Origin: Pollenia angustigena
Taxonomy: Eukaryota; Arthropoda; Insecta; Diptera; Polleniidae
Length of the DNA stretch: 64,000 nucleotides
Direction of reading: 5' to 3'
Assembly (NCBI GenBank): GCA_930367215.1
Contig: OV884059.1
Span: 69,039,393 to 69,103,392 of the forward strand
In this document: positions 1-10,582 of the stretch, piece by piece
How positions within the stretch are numbered: position 1 is the first letter of the stretch
Layout: each line of letters opens with the position of its first letter
Translations under genes and position numbers: made by a program
The notes under the pieces: generated by a model
Databases searched by the model: none
Told to the model about the DNA's origin: nothing
The model's input: only the letters and a program-made list of their open reading frames with translations

Positions 1-635
1 ATTCTGATAGTGGAAGTGAAGAGAATTCTTTTAATGATTCTGATAGTGAAAGTGAAGAAAATTATATGGAAAGTGAAGACGATGAATTTAATTTGTGCGA
101 TGAACTGGCTAAATGGGCTATTCAATTTCAAATAAGCTTTGCTGCAATTAATGCAATTTTATTGGTGTTATTGAAATGTAGCATTAAAGTCCCAAAAGAT
201 GCTCGTACCCTTTTAAAAACGCCTAGTTCTGTTATTGAACGAAAAGTGGGTGAAGGCACATACATTCATTATGGATTAAAGAACGGTTTAACTGATTTTT
301 TGGTAAGCAATGACTATGAAGGACCAGCACAATTTATAAGAGCCGCTGTTCGCAAAGTATTTTCCGATGAATTAGCGTCTTTATTCAGCTGGAAAGGGAC
401 AAGTATTAAGCCGAGTGCGGAAAAAGTTTACCTTATAACAATTATTAAAGGTAGGTACATGTTGTTTGTATTTGCAAGTTTAATTGTCCAAAAATAAAAT
501 AAATTAATATTAATATTTTTTTTAGCTATTTCTCATCATAAATTCAAATGCACAGATAAGGACATGAACGCTGTGCTACAAAAGCATTTTGTACATGCTA
601 AGGACAGGGTGAATAAAAGAAAACATACAAATTAA
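1..635 (+). CDS. 3' end of a spliced DUF4806-like gene (partial)
   Basis: The frame is open from the left edge, so the gene begins outside the window. It reads an acidic Ser/Asp/Glu stretch, then a segment starting CDELAKWAIQF with a run of aliphatic residues and KVPKDARTLLKTP, then VRKVFSDELASLFSWKG. The last part resembles the C-terminal DUF4806 region found in many insect proteins, often in transposon-associated or multicopy genes. A 75-bp intron (451-525, gtaggt...tttttag) fits the phase and joins IIK to AISHHKFKC; the second exon ends at TAA 633-635. Reading through the intron instead ends after 143 codons from the ATG at 66. The molecular function of this family is not established. It could be a host gene, a recent duplicate or a domesticated TE-derived copy. 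The frame is undamaged where visible. Confidence 0.6.
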
Positions 636-639
636 TAAT

Positions 640-850
640 TCTTCGTAAAGTTCGTTTTTTATATTAACTTATTTTAATTTTTATATTTATTGTTATCATT
701 GTTGTTTTTGTTATTATTGTTATAGTTGTTATTGTTATTAGTGTTATTATTGTTGTTATTGTTATTATTGTTGTTGTTATTGTTGTTACTGTTATTATTG
801 TTATTATTGTTGTTATTGTTGTTATTAATTATTATAATTATTATTGTAAT
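640..850. repeat. GTT/ATT-rich simple repeat
   Basis: Imperfect microsatellite of alternating GTT and ATT triplets (gttattattgttgttattg and variants) directly downstream of the DUF4806-like gene. No coding potential. Confidence 0.85.
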
Positions 851-864
851 TTAATAATAATTGA

Positions 865-1402
865 GTTTAAATAATTTAAATAAACTAAATTAATTAATAA
901 TTTAAATCGAAAAATATTTCTTTTTGTAATCTATTACAAATATGACTGAAAAATAGTCAGAAAAGACTCGAAAGCGATCAGAAATTCGACTAAAAAACGA
1001 CTCATAAATCATTCGAAAACGATTAGAATTAGGACTGAGTAATGAGTCGAAAAAGACTATAAAACGAGCATAATACGACTAAAAAATGAGTCGAAAAAGA
1101 CTCTTCGACGATCAAAAATAAGACTAAAAAATGAGTCGAAAAAGACTCGCAAATAATCAGAAATATGACTAAAAAATGACTCGAAAAAGACTCGCAAATA
1201 ATTAAAAATATGAGTCATAAATGATTTGAAACTGATCAAAATAGCGGGTAGTAAAAGACTCATGAAGAAGAGTACCATTTCCTCCCGAGAAAACAATCAT
1301 TAATGATCAGAAAATGAGCTCATATATGCTTATTTTAATCGTGCAGAGGAGTCATAAATGACTCGAATATGATTATTATTTTCATAAAATGCTTGCAGGG
1401 TT
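865..1402. repeat. Minisatellite element, copy A (45-bp units)
   Basis: Starts with an AT-rich lead (taattaataatttaaatc) shared with copy B. It continues as about 45-bp units built from gactaaaaaatgagtcgaaa and gactcgcaaataatcag; clear unit starts lie at 1077, 1122 and 1167. It ends with a conserved tail, ctcccgagaaaacaatcatt to aaaatgcttgcagggtt. The unit length is a multiple of three, so the minus strand translates as a 15-residue repeat (FFDSFFS...), which I regard as a by-product. Similar gactcg and tgattaaaaactgatt motifs continue weakly to about 1670. Confidence 0.75.
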
Positions 1403-1772
1403 CCCTACTAGCATTTGGAAGATTGTTTTATCAAAAATCACCTAACTAAGTCTTCCTCGAGTACTTTTGATGATTAAAAACTGATTAATCACTTGCGCGT
1501 TTGAAAAAAGACTCGAAAATGATTCGTTTTTATGCTTAAAAAGTATAATATTGAAAATACAAAAACAAAACATACAGCAATCGAAAAAAGATCATACAGG
1601 AGTTTGATATATGACTGTTTTGAAGTTATTTATGAATAATATTTTGCTCATCTAGATGATTAAAAACTGATTTAAATTCTTTTATTTTTATTTGTAAAAA
1701 TAGTTAGCTTTGAAGCAAGCGTAAAATATTAAAAAATTTAAATATAAAAACTAACGATTTCTTATTTTCTTT

Positions 1773-2057
1773 GCGATATACTAACATCTATTGTTTGGTT
1801 GAGGATAAAATTGTCAAAATACCTGTAAGTAAAAAATCAAATCAATTGTTTTTTTCATTTAAACAAAATATTTTTTTTCTAGTGACAAATGTGTATGTTC
1901 CTCACACCGATAACCTTCAGAATCGTGTACTTCAATTCCTTGAAGAAGTTTAATTTTTGAAGTCTGAAATTTCGGATATGAAGAAAGATATTAAAGAATT
2001 GAAGGACGGAAGGACGGAAATAAGGGATCTTTTATTAAATTATAAGTGGGATTCATA
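1773..2057 (+). pseudogene. Possible two-exon coding remnant
   Basis: A short frame ending NIYCLVEDKIVKIP meets a GTAAGT donor near 1824. A polypyrimidine-AG acceptor near 1882 leads into a frame with TNVYVPHTDNLQNRVLQF. A stop then interrupts before a charged helical stretch, SEISDMKKDIKELKDGRTEI. This resembles the 5' exons of insect genes whose last exon encodes DUF4806, but no such last exon follows; a MITE begins at 2100. Identification is weak and rests on exon shape and the neighbouring gene. Confidence 0.3.
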
Positions 2058-2099
2058 ATTCGTCGTACATTTTGTATAGTGTGTAATTAAAACACAATA

Positions 2100-2432
2100 G
2101 TGATAGAAAAAAGTTTATACACCCGGTATGCATATTTTACAATTCGTTTTTTATTTTAACTCATTTTAACTGCCAGGCCCACGATGTCGACAAGAACATT
2201 TCTTTCGCATATTTATATTGAAAACAATAATAAAAAAAATTAAAATTTGTTGTCTGTTGATAGCTGCCCATGGTGGGCCTGGGCCTAAGTTTAATATTAA
2301 TTGTTATCAACAAAAATAATTTATAAACTCACTATATATTTTCATATTTTTGTGTTTTTCAAACAAACGAATTGAGAATACAAAACAAATTGTAAATTAA
2401 GCATACCGGGTATAGAAACTTTTTTCTAACAC
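2100..2432. mobile_element. MITE with TA duplication (GTGATAGAAAAAAG ends)
   Basis: Left arm GTGATAGAAAAAAGTTTATA, continuing through acccggtatgc, is mirrored by the right arm ending cataccgggta...CTTTTTTCTAACAC, giving about 50 bp of imperfect terminal inverted repeat (TIR). TA lies on both sides (2098-2099 and 2433-2434), which fits a Tc1/mariner-type cut-and-paste MITE. About 333 bp, no coding capacity. Confidence 0.75.
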
Positions 2433-2549
2433 TATTGTTATTATTTTATTGTTATTGTTTTATTATTATTTTTTTATAAATTCAATTCCTTTTTTTACTA
2501 AACATTTTTATATTTTTATTTATTTTATAATTTAATCATAATTTAATAT

Positions 2550-3003
2550 ATATAATAAACTGAATTAATTAATAATTTAAATCCAAAAATATTTCTTTTT
2601 GTAATATATTACATATATGACTGAAAAAATAGTCAAAAAAGACTCGCAAACGATCAAAAATACGACTTAAAAACGACTCATAAATCACTCGCAAACGATT
2701 AGAATTAGGACTGAAAAATGGGTCGAAAAGGACTCTTAGATGATCAGTAATACGACTAAAAAATGAGTCAAAAAAGACTCGCAAATCATTAAAAATATGA
2801 GTCTTAAATGAGTCAAAACTGATCAGAAAAGCGGGTAATAAAAGACTCCTCAAGAAGAGTCCCGGGTAGGGTACCATTTCCTCCCGAGAAAACAATCATT
2901 TATGATCAGAAAATGAGCTCATATATGCTTATTTTAATCGTGCAGAGGAGTCATAAATGACTCGAATATGATTAATTTTTTCATAAAATGCTTGCAGGGT
3001 TAA
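2550..3003. repeat. Minisatellite element, copy B
   Basis: Second direct copy of the element at 865-1402, with the same AT lead, the same gactcg/tgatca-type units and the same tail ending aaaatgcttgcagggtt. It has fewer or more degenerate units than copy A and carries an extra gtcccgggtagggtacc just before the tail. The two copies share orientation and lie about 1.65 kb apart. Confidence 0.75.
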
Positions 3004-3176
3004 ATAAAATAAAACAGTAAAAATAAATACGTATGTATGAATGTTCATACATGTGTATACATATTCTGAACAAAAACATTAAAATTTCTTGTTTTTTTTT
3101 TGTTGTTGTAAAATACAATAAATAATAAAAATATTAAAGCAAAGCAAAACGGTGAAAAACAAAAACAACTCTTTGC

Positions 3177-4694
3177 ATGAGTACGAACAGTGAAACAACA
3201 CTAAGACAAAATGAAAGAAACGTTTACGTTTTAGTTCAATCAAACGAAAATAATGCGGAAATAAATAAAACTAAACAAAATAAAATAAACTATTTAACGG
3301 CTAAGCCAATTACTAGAACACGTTCCCTATCACCTTCGGTGTTTACAAAAACAGTGGATAGTGACTCATTAAAAAAAACTACAACTAGATTTGGTGACAA
3401 GTGTTGCCAGGCCAGCAAGTATTGCCGTGACGTCAAAAACAAATTTAGTGGGAAATGAAACCATGAACTTAAACACAAATGCAATGGAAAACCCCCCTGT
3501 AAAAAGCTGCCAAAAGCCTACAGTACAAGTTGGTATGGACAGGTACATAACAGTGCTTAAACGGGGACGCAGCCCTACCTCTGCAGCAGTTGCTTCGGCC
3601 TCAAAAGTACCATCTTTTGATAAAATAAATACACAAAATCGCTTTGCAATTCTGGAGGATGAATCCTCTGAAGCACCAAACGTCATAAAGTCGTCCAAGC
3701 CTCCCCCGATATATCTTAGGGAGCATAACTCAAATGATCTAATAAAGAGTTTAATTTCGTTGATTGGTGAAAATTCTTTTTATGTTGCTGCAATAAAGCG
3801 AGGTAGTATAAATGAAACTAAAATTCAAGTAAATCATGAAAATGATTTCGCAAAATAATAAGCAAATTTGAGGCACTTAAAAAAAGTTTTTACACATACC
3901 AACTCAAGAGCAGTAAAGGTCTCCAGGTGGTGATTAAGGTAATTGATTCATGCGTAGACCCAGAATAGGTTAAAACATTCTTAGAAGAAAAAGGCTTCAA
4001 GGTAAAGCATGTAGTAAATATTAAAAATAGAGAAAAAATTCCCCAACCACTCTTTCGAGTTGAGTTTGAACCTGGCGACGTAAAACTTAAAAAAAACGAA
4101 ACACATCCTATTTACAATTTAAAATATATTCTCTACAGAAGAATAACTATAGAAGAGCCGCACAAAAGAAATGGTCCCGTTCAATGTTTAAACTGGCAAG
4201 AGAACGGTCATACTAAGGCATACTGCTACTTACCCCCTGTTTGCGTAGTATGTGGTGAATTATATGGAACAGTTCTTTGCGACAAGTCTAAAACCGACCC
4301 CAACGTAAAAAAATTTAGCAACTGTGGCGGTAATCACACTGCCAATTATAGAGGATGCCCTGTATATAATATCGTCAAGCAGACGGTTGGACCAAAAACA
4401 AATACCCCTCAAATGCAGGTTGCAAATCAAGTAAACACAAATGCAATTCAAGCCCCCCAGCCTAGTAATAACAGAACCTCTTACGCTAACGTCCTAAAAT
4501 CAAACCATCAGCCAATGCAAGGTGCTTCGCCAAGTAATGATGAAACTCCGGTTTCTAATTTAAGTCGCTTAGAAAAAACCATGGAAACATTAGTGCAAAC
4601 GGTAAATAATTTTACGAACACAATGGGTAATATGATGCAGGAAATGCTTAGAATGCAATCGATGTTATTGCAAGCTGTACTTAATAAACCATGA
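3177..4694 (+). pseudogene. Jockey ORF1 (Gag-like, zinc knuckle protein), broken
   Basis: Starts at ATG 3177 (MSTNSETT...). The N-terminal part is basic and Ser/Thr-rich. The middle part (FEALKKSFYTYQLKSSKGLQ, then KTFLEEKGFKVKHVVNI) matches the PRE_C2HC region of Jockey Gag. Three Cys/His clusters follow at about 4185-4370 (C..W..NGHTKAYC, CVVCGELYGTVLC, SNCGGNHTANYRGC). The first has lost a cysteine to Trp. The C-terminus has a predicted helix, LSRLEKTMETLVQTVNNF. The frame shifts out between about 3420 and 3460 and back near 3850, and a TAG lies at 3966-3968. In the family this protein binds element RNA and forms particles; this copy cannot make a full-length product. Confidence 0.85.
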
Positions 4695-7335
4695 ACTGTT
4701 TAAAAATTTGTTTTTGGAACGCAAACGGCATCAGCCAACATAAAAATGAATTAGAATACTTTCTTAAAAATAAACAAATTGATGTCATGATGATTTCTGA
4801 AACTCATTTGACCTCAAGAAATACGTTTAAAATAAATGGTTGTATACTGTATGATACCAAGGACCCTCGAGATAGAGCTTGTGGAGGTTCTGCCATTTTA
4901 ATAAAAACCCGAGTGAAACACTACCTAATGTGTGATCATCGTGAAGATTATCTCCAAGCAACGAACATTTGCGTTGAGGAATTAAATAGAAACCTAGTAA
5001 TTTCATCGTTATACTCCCCGCCTAGATTTTCAATATCGGAGGACCAATATTATAAATATTTATCATTAGGACCGTGTTTCCTAGCCGCTGGCGATTATAA
5101 CGCTAAACATACCTTCTGGGGGTCGCGACTTATAACACCAAAGGGTCGTGTTTTATTTAACACAATTTCTAAAATGGATTTAAATGTGGTAGCGAGCGGA
5201 CAACCAACATATTGGCCGACTGATCATCAATAAATTCCAGATGTCATCGATTTCGGCGTGGTTAAAAACATTCCCATAGAAACGATTCATGTTGAAGCCT
5301 CCCTAGATTTATCTTCCGACCACACACCTACAATTGTTACTATAATGAACCCCAATAGAATTGTACCTCCGACGACAGCTACGCAAATTAATTGGTTAAA
5401 ATATAAAAAATATCTCAGTTCCCATTGCACAGAAAATATTCCGCTCAGTACACCGGATTATGTAGATCGCTCCATTGACAATTTTGACAGTTTTCTGAAA
5501 CTAGCTGTTCAACATTCCAATATTGCCCCCAAAAAAACAAAAACTATTAAAATATATTCCACAGATGTCGAGCATCTTTTGTCTGAAAAAAGGAGGGCTC
5601 GAAGAGATTGGCAATTGCACAGATCCCCTCAACTGAAGAACTTACTTAAAGAGTGTACAAAAAGACTTAGAAAGTTACTGTTACGGCTTCTCTGGAAAAA
5701 TATCTTGAGGAACTTGATGCAACCCCACAATCAAACTACTCATTATGGCGCGCAGCTAGAAATCTCAAAAGGCCAGTTGTCTCTAAACCACCATTAAGAA
5801 ACTTGAATGGAAGTTGGGCAAGAAATGATGTTGAAAAAGGAAATCTGTATGTCAATCATTTAAAAAACGTATTTACCCCAAATATATCTCACGATATTGC
5901 GGTCGAGTTACCACCTGTTGCTGCTAGAGCAGCTGTTCCGCTAAGATTTGAGATAAGAGAAATCGAAAAGGCTATTTGTGATTTAAGCCCCAAGAAGGCT
6001 CCTGGTTTTGATAAGATCAGCAACAAAATGCTTTTGGAGCTACCCAGCATAGCAAAGAAAATTATTCTTTTAATTTTTAATGCTATTTTACGCCTTGAAT
6101 ACTATCCTCAAAAGTGGAAGGTCTCCTTAGTCACCATGATACCTAAACCTGGAAAGGATCACACAAAAGTTGAGTCATATAGGCCTATAAGCTTACTTTC
6201 TAATCTATCAAAGCTGTTTGAGAAGCTGTTAGCGTCAAAATTAACCCCAATTTTGAATGAAAATAGATGTATTCCTAACCACCAATTCGGCTTTAGAAGA
6301 GAACACAGCACAATTGAGCAAACCCATCGTATAGTAAACGCAATATGAAAAGCCTTTGAAGAAAAAAAATATTGCTCCGCTCTCTTCATCGATGTTTCTC
6401 AAGCTTTTGATAAAGTCTGGCATGAAGGCTTATTGCATAAATTGAAGCTCAACTTACCAGTAAACACACACAAGCTGTTAGAAATCTACTTAGTCGGTCG
6501 AAAATTTATTATTAAAGAAGGTGATTATTTAAGCTCTCCTCAGCAAATTGACGCTGGAGTCCCTCAGGGAAGCATCCTGGGCCCACTTTTATACTTAATA
6601 TATACCTCGGACATGCCAACAAACAACTACACACAAACTTCAACATTTGCTGATGATACAGCTTTTTTGAGCGTGCACGAAACCCGTCAAGAAGCATCTC
6701 GATACCTACAGGATCATATATTTCAACTCGAACTATGGTTAAAGCAATGGAGGATAGAGGTCAATGAGCAAAAATGTGTACATATAACATTCACCTTGCG
6801 TCGGGAATCATGCCCCCTTATTAAAATCAATAATCAAATAATACCTCAAAATTCGCATGTAAAATACCTCGGTATTCATCTAGATCGCCGTTTAACGTGG
6901 AAAAGCCATATAGAGGCAAAATTAACTCAAATGAAACTAAAAGCCATCCAAATTCATTGGCTTATTGGAAGAAACTCATTCCTTAGTCTCGACTGCAAAC
7001 TTCTTCTTTACAACTCCATCTTAAAGCCAATCTGGTGCTATGGTATTCAGTTATGGGGCACTGCCTCGGCCTCTAATATCGAAAAAATTCAAAGGCGCCA
7101 AAATAAACTACTTCGATTAATCACAGCTGCCCCTTGGTATGTTAAAAACTCAAATATTCACAAGGATCTTAATGTTCCATTAGTTAAAACTATGAATACG
7201 AAATATGCAGTAAAATACTTAAAAAGGCTCGAATCGCACCCGAACCCACTAGCACGAAATATTTTAAATGATAGCGGCCACACTCGCTTAAGAAGAAGAG
7301 ACACTGCAGCACTTATCCAATTAGATGAGCGATAA
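4691..7335 (+). pseudogene. Jockey ORF2 (AP endonuclease plus reverse transcriptase), broken
   Basis: The N-terminal AP-endonuclease domain shows ICFWNANGI, MISETHLT, AAGDYNAKH and LSSDHTPTIV. The reverse transcriptase shows KKAPGFDKI, SYRPISLLSNLSKLFEKL, QFGFRREHST, ALFIDVSQAFDKVWH, AGVPQGSILGPLLY and the catalytic FADDTA, then the thumb region (VKYLGIHLDRRLTW). Defects are TAA at 5231-5233, a one-base frameshift near 5680, and TGA at 6346-6348, probably from TGG. The total length of about 880 codons is normal for Jockey. The last 300 codons (6433-7335) remain open. Confidence 0.9.
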
Positions 7336-7477
7336 ACACTATAAAAGTGAACAGAACCCGCGATGAAGAAAATTTTTGTCTGGCACTGGCAGGACAAAAA
7401 AACCGTATTAGGTTAAGATTTGATTAATTATTGTTAGTTCATATTTAATATATGAAGATTCAATAAATAAATAATGA

Positions 7478-7498
7478 GAAAAAAAAAAAAAAAAAAAA
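7478..7498 (+). other. Poly(A) tail of the Jockey LINE
   Basis: A 20-odd base A run that follows AATAAA-like signals and ends abruptly at Penelope-like coding sequence. It marks the 3' end of the retrotransposon copy. An apparent start codon just before it (7474) only makes an artificial poly-Lys leader for the next frame. Confidence 0.85.
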
Positions 7499-8835
7499 TT
7501 TTAAAAATTCTTATATTAGAAAAATATAATATAAAAAACTCATTAGAACTTAAGGAAAAACTTAAAAATATTGCTTTAGAAGACGACGAAATCCTTATTT
7601 CCCTGGACGTCGTATCCCTATTTACTAACATACCAATCCACTTGGCAATAAATAACATAATGTCACAGTGGAATATTTTAAAAAATCACACCACAATACC
7701 AAGGGCTCAATTTCTTAAAATACTACAGTTCTGTCTTAACGACAACAATTATTTTATATATGACGACACCTACTATAACCAAACTTACGGAATGCCCATG
7801 GGTAATCCATTATCTCCAACAATAGCTGATATCGTTCTAGATACACTATTAGAACAAGTTACCACGGATCTTAAAAAGGAAAATGTAAATATAAAACTAA
7901 TTTCAAAATATGTGGACGATTTGTTTGCGATTATTAAAAGAAAGGACGGAAAACTAATTTTAAAAACATTTAATAACTACCACAACAAAATAAAATTCAC
8001 GATAGAAAAAGAAGAAGACAATTGTATCCCATATCTGGATATGAAAATATTTCGGGAAAACAAAATTATAATAACGGATTGGTATTCGAAAAGTATTGCC
8101 TCAGGTCGTCTTATAAATTATCACTCTACACAGCCAAAAAGTCAAAAAATAAATACTGCACTTAATTTAATAGCAACGGCTTTAAAATTGAGCGATAACA
8201 AATTTAAATTCAAAAATATTGACAAATTAAGGGACATACTAATTAAAAACAGCTATCCGACATATTTAATAAATAATCTAATAAAAAAGGCACAAACAGA
8301 AAAGGAATTGGGGGAAAACATAAACAACACATCTGGCAACACTAAGTATTACAGCCTCCCATACATACCAAAGCTCACAGAAAACAAACAAATTCAAGAG
8401 ATAATAAAAGACAACGAAGTAAAATTGGCGCACAGAGCGAGCAAAACAATCAATACTCTATTTACACAAACAAAAACAAAGATAGAGAAAAGTGAGCAGA
8501 GTAATCTTGTGTATGAAATCACATGTTTAGGAAAAACAGATGAGGAGTGTGGTAAAGTTTACGTGGGTACTTCAAAGAGAAGCCTTAGTACACGAATATC
8601 AGAACACGAAACAGACATAAGGAAAAAGAAAATAACTACAGCTCTGGCTATGCACTGTGTTGAAGAAAAACATTTACCTGATCTCACAAACGTTAAAATA
8701 TTGGACAAGGAAAAGAGAACAAATAAACGATATACACTGGAAAGTTTGAGAATTCAGGAAAAAGCTACGAATGCCTTAAATACAAAAGACGACAAAAACA
8801 ACACGAATGCAATTTATACAATCGCAATATTTTAG
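7499..8835 (+). CDS. Penelope-like element: reverse transcriptase (5'-truncated) plus GIY-YIG endonuclease
   Basis: About 445 codons remain open to the TAG at 8833-8835. RT motifs include ISLDVVSLFTNIPIH (motif A), QTYGMPMGNPLSPTIADIV (motif B), SKYVDDLFAI (catalytic YVDD, motif C) and PYLDMKIFRENKI. The C-terminal third has the Penelope-type GIY-YIG endonuclease: a Cys-containing lead, CGKVYVGTSKRSLSTRISEH, then ALAMHCVEEKH. In Penelope elements this enzyme nicks target DNA and primes reverse transcription. The N-terminal half of the RT and upstream regions are missing; the copy is cut exactly at the Jockey poly(A). No stop codons occur in the surviving part, so it is relatively young, but it lacks its own start. 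Confidence 0.88.
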
Positions 8836-9109
8836 TTTAGTTCTGCTTCTGTGATACTTAGTTTAATACAATTTAATTATACTGTGATATTTTTTACTTT
8901 TATTTATATTTTTGCATTTGTTTTGATTAATTAAATTTATGTTTTATGTTGTGTTTATGTAAAACATAATGTGTGTTAAATATTCAAAATGCAGAACTAT
9001 TGACGAAGGATTATATGTGAGAAAAATTATTCCTGTAGAACTAAGTTATCGTTGTTGTTATTAAGCTATTATTTTTCAATTGTATATTTATTTTGATGTT
9101 GCCAGATCT

Positions 9110-9165
9110 AATAAAATATCCCTGATGATGTTGGGAATCTCCAACGAAACGTCGGAAAAATAAAT
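9110..9165 (+). ncRNA. Hammerhead ribozyme-like motif of the Penelope element
   Basis: Contains CTGATGA at 9122-9128, a hairpin GTTGG-gaatct-CCAAC (9130-9145, five perfect pairs), then GAAAC at 9146-9150 and GTC. This is the order of hammerhead core residues (CUGAUGA, stem II, GAAA, GUC). One extra T sits between CTGATGA and the stem. Penelope-like elements are known to carry such motifs near their ends, which supports the call. Stems I and III are not clear by eye, so activity is unproven. Confidence 0.5.
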
Positions 9166-9310
9166 TATGAAATAATCTTTTATTTGCATAGAATACATGA
9201 CCTTAATAAGCCCGATTTAGAATTTTCTAAACAAATCAATAATAAAATAAGGAAAAGGTCGATAAAAAACTTAAATAAATATACAGACACTTTTGTTTGC
9301 AACAAAGTTT
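9166..9310 (+). other. Possible start of a second Penelope unit
   Basis: Directly after the hammerhead-like motif a short frame reads HRIHDLNKPDLEF, then KQINNKIRKRS, before stopping near TGA 9310. Penelope elements often occur as tandem copies, with 5' coding sequence following the ribozyme-bearing terminal segment. This may be the first part of such a copy. Recognition is weak. Confidence 0.25.
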
Positions 9311-9846
9311 GAAAAATTTTATAAATAATCATGACGGTTCGTTAATGTTTGACTTGTGTTTGTGTCTTGCCTGCAGGAAAGCTGGGTGCAAGTGTCTCCA
9401 AGTCACCAGTTTTGTCGACTATATTGGTGACATTGCCAACGAAGTGTGTACACTACATTACATTTGCCACTATATTTAGCTTTAATACGAAAAACGATTT
9501 TATCAATAACAACTGAGAAGTACAATTCCTATAAAATTTGAAGAAATAATAAAAAAAGATTGTTATGATTTCGTATTCTTACAAAAAGTGTAGACTACTT
9601 TTACTGAAATTTACTAGCGATTCCCTGGTTCCAATGTCTACATATGTTCCCAAAGGAACTACCTAGTCAGTACCTAGTCAGTAGTACCAACCTCAGTAGT
9701 AGATTTCCAATGATACGCACATGCCTGGGGTATAATAAGTCACTAGTACTGGTAACTGTGTCAATAGTGAATCAGTATAGATTCACTTGCGACATTTCCT
9801 GCAGGGTTTGTATTAAAACATGTATGCAAGTATTAGTGACTTTGTA
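9311..9846. other. Non-coding, no recognised element
   Basis: No motif or conserved frame seen. The segment 9650-9840 has several tagt/agtac words and one cctgcagggtt similar to the end motif of the minisatellite elements and of the inverted-repeat cluster that follows. Confidence 0.4.
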
Positions 9847-10582
9847 CCCTGCATATAATAGGACCAGTCCAAACACGCGTGTAAATAGTAGCCCACAAGG
9901 GACTAGGACTAGTCCAAAAGTAACCCAAACGTATGGAAAAAACATGGTATACTTAACATTAAGATGTCCTCGGGGAAGAACTATATAACCCAGCTTAGGA
10001 CTACAAAGGAGTAGTTTTAAAACTACTCCATGGTATCCCTGCAAATAAAATTGGACCACCTGATCCATTTTGATAAAAAGGACTACTCTATGGACTGGTC
10101 CGATGTAATGCAAGCATGGACCATGTCATTGTTAAAAAGTGTTTGTAGTGAGACGACATGTCTTCGTTTTTTAACGACATGTATTCGTTTTTAAACGACT
10201 TCAAAACTAATCCTCTTGAGTATACCATGGAGTAGTTTTAAAACTACTCCTTAGTGGTGCAAAGGTGGGTTATATAGTCCTCTCCTAGGACATCGTAATG
10301 TTAAATAGACCATGTTTTTTCCATACGTTTGGGTTACTTTTGGACTAGTCCTGGTCCTTTGTGGGCTACTCTTTACACGCGTGTTTGGACTGGTGCTATT
10401 ATTTGCAGGGATGCTCAAGAGGATTAGTTTTGAAGTCGTTTAAAACGAAAGCACGTCGTTAAAAAACGAAAACAAAACACTTTTTAACAATGACATGGTC
10501 CATGCTTACATTACATCGGACCAGTCCATGGAGTAGTACATTTTACCAAAATGGATCAGGTGGTCCAACATTATTTGCAGGG
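9847..10582. mobile_element. Interleaved long inverted repeats (A B A' B')
   Basis: Arm A (9847-10036) starts CCCTGCATATAATAGGACCA. It returns inverted and equally long as A' (10221-10410), ending GGTGCTATTATTTGCAGGG. Arm B (10037-10220) starts CCCTGCAAATAAAATTGGAC and returns inverted as B' (10411-10582), ending CAACATTATTTGCAGGG. All outer ends share CCCTGCAWATAA. A and A' each contain the palindrome gagtagttttaaaactactc. B ends cctcttgag and B' begins gctcaagagg, so B-B' is a hairpin split at its centre by A'. No coding capacity. Confidence 0.8.

Larger units (their letters stand above)
3004..7498 (+). mobile_element. Jockey-clade non-LTR retrotransposon, nearly full length, inactive
   Basis: Contains a 5' untranslated segment (3004-3176), ORF1, ORF2, an AATAAATAAATAA signal near 7460 and a pure A run at 7478-7498. 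ORF1 and ORF2 overlap as ATGA at 4691-4694, a layout usual for Jockey elements, where ORF2 is probably translated by termination-reinitiation. Both ORFs carry nonsense and frameshift changes. The 5' boundary is inferred only from the end of copy B. The 3' boundary is the poly(A), which abuts the middle of a Penelope-like coding sequence. Confidence 0.85.

Noticed and set aside
1057..1296. Minus-strand frame with 15-residue FFDSFFS repeats (and its counterpart at 2569-2895)
   Set aside because: Produced by the 45-bp minisatellite units being a multiple of three; no start context, domain or homologue expected.
9644..10113. Frames of 113-114 codons on both strands
   Set aside because: They fall in the interleaved inverted repeats and show palindrome-driven composition, no domain.
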